A stretch of DNA of 16,775 nt from Helicobacteraceae bacterium (GTDB lineage Bacteria > Campylobacterota > Campylobacteria > Campylobacterales > SZUA-545), in NCBI GenBank assembly GCA_031275395.1, contig JAISOU010000038.1:1-16775 (forward strand), read 5' to 3'. A program made the position numbers and the translations under genes. Under the pieces are notes generated by a model that was given only the letters and a program-made list of their open reading frames with translations, was not told the origin of the DNA and did no database searches. Position 1 is the stretch's first letter; every line of letters starts with the position of its first letter. Of this stretch, positions 1 to 5,844 are shown in pieces.

Positions 1-36
1 ATGGGTGGGTTTGCTCGCTATAATATATCCCAGCAT
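1..36 (-). CDS. Possible 5' end of a gene leaving the left edge
   Basis: The minus-strand ATG at 36-34 opens a frame reading MLGYIIASKPTH with no stop before the window edge. Only twelve codons are visible and no clear ribosome binding site precedes it (the upstream stretch is A/T rich), so this is weak. It is recorded because it sits just downstream of the poly-G tract and could be the gene that tract controls. The plus-strand frame beginning at base 1 is also open to 135 and reads the tract as prolines, so orientation is not settled. Confidence 0.2.
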   Translation of the reverse strand, partial: MLGYIIASKPTH

Positions 37-38
37 TT

Positions 39-116
39 TTATTTTTTAAATCGAAGCGCTACCCCCCCCCCCCCCCCCCCCGCAGGAGACGAAGACGGCG
101 CGTTAATTTTACGCAT
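39..116 (-). other. Possible short leader ORF through the poly-G tract
   Basis: On the minus strand an AAGGA motif precedes ATG at 116-114. The frame reads about eleven codons (MRKINAPSSSP, then A), passes through the G tract as glycines and stops at TAA (41-39). All three tract frames stop shortly after the repeat, before the ATG at 36-34. The arrangement (ribosome site, ATG, about a dozen codons, G tract, stop, second ATG) mirrors that at 2924-2998. Coding status is uncertain because the downstream gene is outside the window. Confidence 0.25.
62..81. repeat. Poly-C (poly-G on minus) homopolymer tract, 20 bases
   Basis: Twenty consecutive C residues. Tracts this long are hypermutable by slipped-strand mispairing and in Campylobacter and Helicobacter are typical of phase-variable genes. 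Read on the minus strand the tract is G, lies 31 bases after a candidate start codon (ATG at 116-114, preceded by an AAGGA-type site), and is followed by another ATG at 36-34 whose frame is open to the window edge. The true length may differ from the assembled one because such tracts are error prone. Confidence 0.9.
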
Positions 117-213
117 TGAACGCTTCCTTATATAAAATAAAGACTAATACTAACGCAGCTTTTCTTAACGTTGATTTGCCTCATTTATCGCGTTGCAAAC
201 GCCGTTTCGAGCT

Positions 214-960
214 TTACGCGGCGGTTTTTCTATCGCCGTTGCGGGAGTTAGCCGAAAGATAGATATTGATCGCCGCCATTTCGTTGCGCGGATCGTAGAG
301 ATCGTATTTTTCGTATTCGGCGCGCCACTCTTTGACCGTTCGTTGGACGGCGCGTTTGATCATCTCTTTTTCGTCGGCGATCGAGTCGTTTCTTTCAATA
401 CCGTTAGGACGATCAAGCAGCGCCATATCTTGAACGGCGGCGATCTGTTCGGGCGATCCGATCTCGCTACGATCATAAATATCTTGCAACTCTTCGTAAC
501 TTTTTGCCAAAGCGCGCATTTGGCGCATAGTCTGTTTTTGCAGGTTAGAGCCGTAGGGCGCGAGATCGTAAGTTTCTTTCCACTTTGAAAAGTTATCCGC
601 CGCGATCAGGGCGATTTGCCTTTCGCATAAATCGATTATCCGCTTATCGTCAAAACGCGCCTCGTAAAGCGCCGCCCAGCCGTAGAGGTCTAAATCGAGC
701 GCGGAGAGTTTGGCGAAGGCAAGCTCTTTAGCGGGCGTTTTTTCTTGCGCGACGCAGTAGATCTCAAGCCACTCCTTCATACGGGTAAGGCGGGCAAAAT
801 AGATCGAATAGATTTCGTCGCGGCGATCTTTATAGGCGTTGTAATATTGCGCCGCCTCGATCGGCTCTAGTTTTTCGGGGATTTCATACAGCCAAGCGCC
901 GCGCTTGTCCTCTTTGGGCGCTTGGTTTTGCTCCGATTCGTCCTCCTCCAAAAAATCCAC
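214..960 (-). CDS. Unrecognised acidic cytoplasmic protein, third gene of the nadC-flhB operon
   Basis: I do not recognise this 248-residue protein. It has no signal peptide or membrane segment, is rich in Glu, Asp, Lys, Arg, Tyr and Ala, and reads as mainly helical. A Tyr-rich stretch (residues about 39-70) is followed by helices with many aromatic residues. The start is a GTG at 960-958, with a TAAGG ribosome site at 971-967 that overlaps the flhB stop codon, leaving an eight-base gap. That spacing makes co-translation with flhB very likely. A role linked to flagellar export or assembly is only guilt by association. The reading frame is real: long, intact, and with codon use like its neighbours. 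Confidence 0.8.
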   Translation of the reverse strand: MDFLEEDESEQNQAPKEDKRGAWLYEIPEKLEPIEAAQYYNAYKDRRDEIYSIYFARLTRMKEWLEIYCVAQEKTPAKELAFAKLSALDLDLYGWAALYEARFDDKRIIDLCERQIALIAADNFSKWKETYDLAPYGSNLQKQTMRQMRALAKSYEELQDIYDRSEIGSPEQIAAVQDMALLDRPNGIERNDSIADEKEMIKRAVQRTVKEWRAEYEKYDLYDPRNEMAAINIYLSANSRNGDRKTAA

Positions 961-968
961 TTTTTACC

Positions 969-2033
969 TTATAGAGTTTTTCCTTTTAGGCGATACGCAA
1001 ACGCCAACACCTCCGCCACAGCCGCGTAGAGCTTTTCGGGGATCGCTTCTCCTATATCGACAAGTTTATAAAGTTCTCGCGCCAAAGGCGGATCCTCTCT
1101 GATCGGAATGTTATGTTCTCTGGCGATCTCTTTGATCCGAATTGCGATGAGATCCGCGCCTTTTGCGACGACGACAGGCGATCGATCCTTGTCTTTTTGG
1201 TAGCGAAGCGCGACGGCAAAATGCGTAGGGTTTGTAACCACGACCTCCGCGCTGGGAATATCCGACATCATTCTTTGACGGCTCATCTGTATTTGAATAC
1301 GGCGGATTCGCGCTCTGATTTCGGGGTTTCCCTCTATGTTTTTGAACTCGTCGCGCACCTCCTGTTTGCTCATTCTTAAACGTTTGAAATGAAAATAGCG
1401 CACCGTGCATAGATCGACGATCGCGAATACAAAAAAAACAGACAGCATAATCAGCGCGACATAGAGCGCCTTTTGCGCGAGCCACTCTATCTGCGCTCCT
1501 AACGGCAGGGTTTGAATATGCGGCAGCTCGGCGGTATAGTCCCACAGAAACTTCGCCGCGACTAGCATAGCGATACAAACTTTAGCCGTAATCTTAAATC
1601 CGTCCAGAAACTTCTGTTTTGAAAAGAGGTTCTTAAAGCCCTTGATCGGATCGAGTTTCTTAAAATCGGGTTGCAAAGGTTTTAGCGAAAAGATAAATCC
1701 AAACTGCGCTACGTAGCCGATCGCGCCGAATATAGCGACAAGAATCGCTAGAGGAAGGGCGAGTTTAAGCGTTTCTAGGACGCTCGTTAGCCCCGCGCCG
1801 GATAATAAGCTCATATTCAGCTCCCTGCCCGAATATGAAAGGCAGTAGCGAAAAAACGCCGTCAAACCGCTAACGATAAAACCAAACAGCGCCGCAAACC
1901 CTAGCGTAGCCGCGCACAGAGCGATAAAGCCCGCCATATCGACGCTTTTTGGGACGTTGCCCTCTTTTTTAGCGTCCTCTATGCGTTTGGGGGTAGCCTC
2001 TTCGGTCTTTTCGCCGCCGGTTTCGTCAGCCAT
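969..2033 (-). CDS. flhB: Flagellar type III export switch protein FlhB
   Basis: This is the membrane component of the flagellar export gate, which switches substrate specificity from rod/hook to filament proteins. At 354 residues it is full length. The N-terminus has the typical GEKTEEATPKR stretch (residues 7-17). Four hydrophobic segments follow at roughly 33-62, 88-118, 145-165 and 184-210, then the cytoplasmic domain. The self-cleavage motif NPTH is at 268-271, followed by the conserved HFAVALRY, and EDPPLAREL lies at 313-321, as in active family members. The ATG overlaps the end of nadC by eight bases, suggesting translational coupling, and an unrecognised gene follows at once. Nothing is missing, so it is probably functional. 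Confidence 0.96.
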   Translation of the reverse strand: MADETGGEKTEEATPKRIEDAKKEGNVPKSVDMAGFIALCAATLGFAALFGFIVSGLTAFFRYCLSYSGRELNMSLLSGAGLTSVLETLKLALPLAILVAIFGAIGYVAQFGFIFSLKPLQPDFKKLDPIKGFKNLFSKQKFLDGFKITAKVCIAMLVAAKFLWDYTAELPHIQTLPLGAQIEWLAQKALYVALIMLSVFFVFAIVDLCTVRYFHFKRLRMSKQEVRDEFKNIEGNPEIRARIRRIQIQMSRQRMMSDIPSAEVVVTNPTHFAVALRYQKDKDRSPVVVAKGADLIAIRIKEIAREHNIPIREDPPLARELYKLVDIGEAIPEKLYAAVAEVLAFAYRLKGKTL

Positions 2034-2856
2034 TTAACATTTTCATCGAAAAATTAAGCCAAACCGCCCGATGAACAATCGCGCCGACGCTAACGGCGTC
2101 GATTCTGGTAGTTTTATAACGATCTATATTTTCTAACGTAATATCGCCGCTCGCCTCGATCTTGGTGGAGGGCGAAAGTTTGTCGCGCAGGGCGACGACG
2201 GTTTTGATCGTTTCTACGTCCATATTATCGCACATCGCAATATCCGCTTTCGCCTCAAACGCCGCTTGCGCCGTTTCGATCGTTTCGCATTCGACCTCGA
2301 TCGTAGCCGTCCAAGGGATATTTTTCCGCGCCTTTTGTATAAACGCTTTTAGATCGCCGATCGTCGCAAGATGGGTGTCTTTGATCATCAGGCAGTCGTC
2401 TAATCCGAATCGGTGATTGACCGCGCCTCCGATTCGCGCCGCGTATTTTTCAAACCGCCGCAAAAGCGGGCGCGTTTTGCGCGTGTCCAAAAGCGCGATA
2501 GGGCAATCTTTTAGCCGATCGGCGTATCTTCGCGTTTGAGTGGCGATTCCGCTTGCGTGCTGCAACAGGTTCAAAAGGCTTCGTTCGGCTTGCAAAATCG
2601 CTATATCGTCGCCTCTAACCTCCAATAGTTTCGCGCCGCGATCGATTAGATCGCCGTCGCAAACGAAAAAATCCAGCTCCAAACGCGCCTCTTTAGCCAG
2701 CTCGATCGCGTAGATTTGCCCCGCGAAAACGCCCGCGCTTTTCGCGCCGACGATCGCTTTTGCGCTCTTTGGGCTTTGAATACGCGCAAAAAGATCGCCG
2801 CGCCCAATATCTTCGTCTAGGATACTTTTAACAAAATTGGTTATGTTTTGCGTCAT
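2026..2856 (-). CDS. nadC: Nicotinate-nucleotide pyrophosphorylase (quinolinate phosphoribosyltransferase)
   Basis: It converts quinolinate and phosphoribosyl pyrophosphate to nicotinate mononucleotide, CO2 and pyrophosphate, a step of de novo NAD synthesis in the cytoplasm. The 276-residue length is normal. Recognisable blocks are ERSLLNLLQHASGIAT (91-106), the TRKT substrate-binding motif (125-128), EKYA with GGAVNHR (136-149), Lys159 in IKD, EVE (187-189), CDNM (209-212) and ASGDI (235-239). The ATG has an AGGA site about seven bases upstream in a T/A-rich leader. It is the first gene of the operon and overlaps flhB, so NAD synthesis and flagellar export share a transcript. The related ModD family is unlikely because the TRKT...NHR spacing and residues fit NadC. 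Confidence 0.94.
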   Translation of the reverse strand: MTQNITNFVKSILDEDIGRGDLFARIQSPKSAKAIVGAKSAGVFAGQIYAIELAKEARLELDFFVCDGDLIDRGAKLLEVRGDDIAILQAERSLLNLLQHASGIATQTRRYADRLKDCPIALLDTRKTRPLLRRFEKYAARIGGAVNHRFGLDDCLMIKDTHLATIGDLKAFIQKARKNIPWTATIEVECETIETAQAAFEAKADIAMCDNMDVETIKTVVALRDKLSPSTKIEASGDITLENIDRYKTTRIDAVSVGAIVHRAVWLNFSMKMLNG

Positions 2857-2923
2857 TTTTTTTCCTAATTAAAATAATATAGCGTATGTTATGATATTTC
2901 ACTTTTTTCATTAAGGAGAAAAA
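2857..2923. promoter_or_regulatory. Divergent promoter region between nadC and the protease cassette
   Basis: An A/T-rich spacer. On the plus strand TATGAT (2890-2895) is a good -10 box, about 28 bases before the AAGGAG ribosome site (2913-2918 relative to ATG 2924). No clear -35 is visible, which is common in Campylobacterota sigma-70 promoters. On the minus strand TATATT/TATTAT within 2874-2881 could serve nadC, followed by its AGGA site near 2861-2865. Assignments are by eye. Confidence 0.55.
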
Positions 2924-2998
2924 ATGCGAAGCGTTTTTGTATCCAATCGGGTCGAAATGGGGGGGGGGGGGGGTTGCCCCTGCCTAGCGCTCAAATGA
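2924..2998 (+). other. Leader ORF containing the G tract, ending ATGA at the protease start
   Basis: A strong ribosome site (AAGGAG, 2913-2918) sits five bases before ATG 2924. The frame encodes MRSVFVSNRVEM, then glycines from the G tract, then CPCLALK, and stops at TGA 2996-2998, which overlaps the protease ATG (2995-2997) as ATGA. At the assembled tract length (15 G) this is therefore a 24-codon leader that could couple translation to the protease. At 16 or 13 G the leader becomes fused in frame to the protease. At 14 G it ends at a TAG (2985-2987). Confidence 0.6.
2959..2973 (+). repeat. Poly-G tract, 15 bases, probable phase-variation site
   Basis: Fifteen consecutive G residues between the only good ribosome site of the protease gene and its lipoprotein signal peptide. 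Changes of one base move the upstream ATG 2924 into or out of frame with the protease. This is the classical contingency-locus arrangement of Campylobacter, Helicobacter and Neisseria. The true length distribution cannot be known from one consensus sequence. Confidence 0.88.
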
Positions 2999-5250
2999 AA
3001 AGGCTAATAGTCACGGGCTTGTTCGCCTTTTTGACGCTAAGTTGCGGCGGCGGCGGCAGTAGCGGAGGAGGGGGCGGCGGCGCTAGCGATATAGGCGACG
3101 CGTACAAGTCCTTTCCGAGCTTTAACGAAAGCGGCTTAACGATTGAGCAGGGGGATGCGACAAAGTATTACTACTACTCCTCAAGCACGGCTACGAAGGC
3201 GGTTAACGATTTTGCGACCTCGTTGCGGCAACGGGGCTTTAGTTCGGGCGTGGGATTGTGCGATAATTCTGACGACTTCAATAAGATTGACGGCAACGTT
3301 TTAGCGTGCGCCGAAATATACGAGGACGGCGATTTTGACGTCAAGGTGATGAAAACTGGCGGCGCGGTTACCGATTCGGACTTTAACGGCTTATTTGGTT
3401 CTGTCCCCGGAGATCGTTATTATACGGAACGCCTACTGTGGATAACCTATAACGCCGCTTTTCTAAGCGCGGTAGACTCGTATAAGAACGCCCTTATAAG
3501 CGCTGGTTTTACGTGCGCTACTAATAGCGGCGTAACCAATTGTCGTAAAACTGACGGCGACCTCTACTATAACGTCGAGTATTACAGAATAGGTGGCAAT
3601 GGGATCGTCAATTGGAGCGTTTTTGTTACCGGCGGCATTGTCGGTCCCGAGCCTGATTGCACGGTAGCCACTAATACTACTTACTTCCACGGTAGCGATT
3701 ACGCGCACGACCCAAACGTGCGGTTTGCCCAAGGCGATCCGCTTGCCGTTTATCAATGGTATTTGAAAAACTTTGGACAAAAAAGCGGCTCCTATTACCC
3801 CGCGAACAAAATCGGCGAGGATATAAACGTTGAAGACGTTTGGACAACGTACAATAAGAAGGGACGCAACGTAACGATCGGTATAGTCGATTCGGGAACC
3901 GACTTTACAAACCCCGATCTTAAACCCGCCTATAAAAAGGAGCTTAGCTACAACTACTATAGCCGCTCAAATAATCCTTACCCCGTTTCCATGTTGGGTA
4001 GTTGCCCTCACGGCACAATGACGGCGGGCATAGCGGGCGCTAGAGGTTCTAACGGCGGCGTTATGGGAGTCGCGCCGCAAGCAAATCTGGCGGGATTGAA
4101 TATAGGGCTTGGTTGCGGTTTTTCGCTTGGCGGCGCGGGTATATCAGACGCGCTCTACTCGGCTTCCCGCGCTATCGACGTTTCCTCTAATTCGTGGGGT
4201 TCTGTCGGTCCCACGCCGGATAGCGTTCTATTAGAAAACGCCATAATCGAAGGCGCGAAGTCCGGGCGCGGCGGCAAAGGAACGATCTATGTGTTTGCGG
4301 CCGGCAACGATCGGAGGCATAACGCTAACGGCAACTACGACTCCGCCCAAAGCCTGTTTGAGTCGATTAGCGTAGCCGCGCTTGCCTCCGACGGAAAATA
4401 TACGGCATACTCCAATAAGGGCGCTAATCTACTGGTCAGCGCTTACGGAGGCGCTCAAACCTCTACAGCCTCCGGTAACACCGCAAACGACGCGTGGATA
4501 TTTACCACAGATATTTACGGTTGCGCGAAAGGCGATAGTTATCGAGGAGAGTCGGCGATCCACCGCTCAAACAATCGCGGGCAGTATTCGGCGTATATGA
4601 ACGGCACAAGCGCCGCCGCGCCGATGGTTTCGGGCGTGGTCGCGCTAATATTGGAGGCGAACCATAACTTAACGCAACGCGAGGTTCGCTATATTCTGGC
4701 GACGACGGCAAGGAAAAACGATTCGAACGATTCCGATTGGAAACAAAACGGCGCGAACCGGAATATCAACCACAATTACGGCTTTGGCGCGGTTAACGCT
4801 AAAGCCGCGGTCGAAAAGGCGCGAACCTTTACTTCGCTTGGAGCTTTGCTCAAAACAGAGAAAATCCAAACGATTGGCTCTAACCACAATTTTTCGTCGT
4901 CTCAAACAAAAAAGATCAATATTTCGGAGAGCGGAATAGGCAAGATCGAACATGTCGACGTTTGGGTAGATATAAACGACGCAAGCTCGGCGACAAAGTT
5001 AAATATCACGCTAAAGTCGCCTTCGGGAACCGTTTCGGAGCTTGCCTATAACGACTTTATCAACTCTGGAAGCGGAAGTAGCGCGGTTAATTGGCCTAAG
5101 GGATTCTTTAACGGCGGCAAGCGTTTTGGCTCGGCGCGGTATTTGGACGAGAGCGCCAACGGAGATTGGGAGCTAACGATTAGCGGCGGGCCTAACGAAG
5201 ATCGCGAATTTAGAAGCTGGAAAATCAAAATCTACGGAAGGAGCAACTAA
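2995..5250 (+). CDS. Kexin-like S8 serine protease lipoprotein with P domain (copy 1)
   Basis: A 751-residue exported protease, counted from ATG 2995. The signal peptide ends in a lipobox-like LTLSC with Cys17, then a Gly/Ser linker. Residues about 58-123 and 143-214 look like two copies of one small Cys-containing domain. The catalytic domain begins near 250 (YQWYLKNFGQ, a kexin hallmark) and carries the triad Asp299 (GIVDSGT), His339 (PHGTMTAG) and Ser539 (NGTSAAAP), with oxyanion Asn438 (AAGN). A proprotein-convertase P domain fills about 640-749. No intramolecular propeptide is seen; a propeptide-like protein is encoded next (TAATG overlap). ATG 2995 lacks a ribosome site of its own; translation depends on the leader at 2924, either by ATGA coupling or by G-tract frameshift. 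Probable location: outer or inner membrane, facing the periplasm or surface. Confidence 0.9.
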   Translation: MKRLIVTGLFAFLTLSCGGGGSSGGGGGGASDIGDAYKSFPSFNESGLTIEQGDATKYYYYSSSTATKAVNDFATSLRQRGFSSGVGLCDNSDDFNKIDGNVLACAEIYEDGDFDVKVMKTGGAVTDSDFNGLFGSVPGDRYYTERLLWITYNAAFLSAVDSYKNALISAGFTCATNSGVTNCRKTDGDLYYNVEYYRIGGNGIVNWSVFVTGGIVGPEPDCTVATNTTYFHGSDYAHDPNVRFAQGDPLAVYQWYLKNFGQKSGSYYPANKIGEDINVEDVWTTYNKKGRNVTIGIVDSGTDFTNPDLKPAYKKELSYNYYSRSNNPYPVSMLGSCPHGTMTAGIAGARGSNGGVMGVAPQANLAGLNIGLGCGFSLGGAGISDALYSASRAIDVSSNSWGSVGPTPDSVLLENAIIEGAKSGRGGKGTIYVFAAGNDRRHNANGNYDSAQSLFESISVAALASDGKYTAYSNKGANLLVSAYGGAQTSTASGNTANDAWIFTTDIYGCAKGDSYRGESAIHRSNNRGQYSAYMNGTSAAAPMVSGVVALILEANHNLTQREVRYILATTARKNDSNDSDWKQNGANRNINHNYGFGAVNAKAAVEKARTFTSLGALLKTEKIQTIGSNHNFSSSQTKKINISESGIGKIEHVDVWVDINDASSATKLNITLKSPSGTVSELAYNDFINSGSGSSAVNWPKGFFNGGKRFGSARYLDESANGDWELTISGGPNEDREFRSWKIKIYGRSN
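3043..3090 (+). repeat. GGC-rich triplet repeat encoding a glycine linker
   Basis: Directly after the lipidated Cys codon, GGC/GGA/GGG triplets with two serine codons (AGT AGC) encode a Gly-rich tether. Triplet slippage here would change linker length without shifting frame. It probably just spaces the protease from the membrane. Confidence 0.5.
4638..4791 (+). repeat. Near-identical 154-bp block shared with 6924-7077 (copy 1)
   Basis: By hand alignment this block differs from 6924-7077 at only seven positions, with 65 bases (4658-4722) identical. It encodes the segment just after the catalytic serine. The flanking parts of the two protease genes are much more divergent, which points to gene conversion or strong recent homogenisation. 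Confidence 0.85.
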
Positions 5251-5753
5251 TGAAACTCTGCCTTTTAGCGCTTCTCGGCGCGGTTACGTTATGCGCGCAG
5301 ACGCTAGTTATCAAAGAGTCGCCGAATAGAAACGGCTACTATACGATCGCGCCAGCCCCGCAGGAAAGCGCGGCGCAAAGCTCGGGTAACGAAAGCGCGG
5401 CGCAAACGCCCGCCCGCTTTTATAGGAGCGGCGATCTTAAAAAGCGGATCTCTTCCGATAACGCCGTTAAGCCTAACCGCTTTTACAGATACGGCGATCC
5501 CTCGCAGGAGTATGTCTCTACAAACGCCCTGATCGTGAGTTTTGCCGACGCAAAGGACGCGGAGGCGATCAACAACTTCGCCGCGAAGTGGAATCTATCC
5601 AATCCGCGCCAAATTAGCGTTATGTTTAACACATGGGTTTTCGACAACCCTTCAAGCGACGACGATCTAACGCTTTCAAGTAAGATCGGGCAAAGCGAAA
5701 GCGATATTCGCTTCGCCAAACCGGACTTTATAGCGCATATCGAAATGAAGTAA
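5250..5753 (+). CDS. Free-standing S8-propeptide-like protein, probable protease chaperone/inhibitor (copy 1)
   Basis: A small exported protein of 167 residues. A signal peptide ends near residue 16 (LCA before QT). A low-complexity Ala/Ser/Gln region follows, then a repeated RFYRSGD/RFYRYGD motif (57-63 and 78-84). Residues about 88-165 resemble the propeptide of subtilisin-type proteases: LIVSF strand, an acidic helix, TWVF strand, and the ending RFAKPDFI, like the usual VxYAEPxY end. The gene overlaps the protease stop as TAATG and has GGAAGGAG at 5236-5243. In Aeromonas sobria the kexin-like protease ASP needs a chaperone (ORF2) encoded directly downstream; this pair has the same order. 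I infer that it folds and holds the upstream protease inactive in the periplasm. Direct proof is lacking. Confidence 0.75.
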   Translation: MKLCLLALLGAVTLCAQTLVIKESPNRNGYYTIAPAPQESAAQSSGNESAAQTPARFYRSGDLKKRISSDNAVKPNRFYRYGDPSQEYVSTNALIVSFADAKDAEAINNFAAKWNLSNPRQISVMFNTWVFDNPSSDDDLTLSSKIGQSESDIRFAKPDFIAHIEMK

Positions 5754-5759
5754 TCGATT

Positions 5760-5786
5760 TAGCAAGCGTTTAATAGACGCTTGCTA
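5760..5786 (+). terminator. Hairpin terminator after cassette 1
   Basis: A perfect ten-base stem (TAGCAAGCGT paired with ACGCTTGCTA) around a six- to seven-base loop begins seven bases after the stop codon of the propeptide-like gene. Only a short T run (ATTTG) follows, so termination may be partial, but it separates the two cassettes. Confidence 0.65.
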
Positions 5787-5787
5787 T

Positions 5788-5815
5788 TTGAAACGATTCG
5801 CGCCGCGGCTATAAT
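5788..5815 (+). promoter_or_regulatory. Sigma-70 type promoter of cassette 2
   Basis: TTGAAA (5788-5793) and a consensus TATAAT (5810-5815) are separated by 16 bases. Transcription would start near 5822, some 23 bases before the ATG at 5845, which has an AGGA site at 5835-5838. It is a better match to consensus than the promoter of cassette 1, and no G tract intervenes, so copy 2 is probably expressed constitutively. Confidence 0.7.
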
Positions 5816-5844
5816 AATCTTACGACTTTGAGTTAGGATTTTGT

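Noticed and set aside
1-135. Plus-strand frame from base 1 reading the tract as prolines
   Set aside because: Only 44 codons, no recognisable family and no upstream context. It could be the end of a gene entering from the left, but cannot be supported.
193-588. Plus-strand open frame of 131 codons
   Set aside because: Antisense shadow of the intact gene at 214-960, without a ribosome site or family resemblance. Other antisense frames over flhB, nadC, lepA and the ABC genes were dropped for the same reason.
2026-2856. ModD-type molybdenum transport paralogue instead of NadC
   Set aside because: The TRKT, NHR, IKD and CDNM blocks fit NadC, and no molybdate transport genes are nearby.
2974-2994. 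TTG at 2974 as the start of protease 1
   Set aside because: It directly abuts the G tract with no spacing for a ribosome site, and would add seven residues ahead of a normal lipoprotein signal peptide. ATG 2995, coupled to the leader ORF, fits better.
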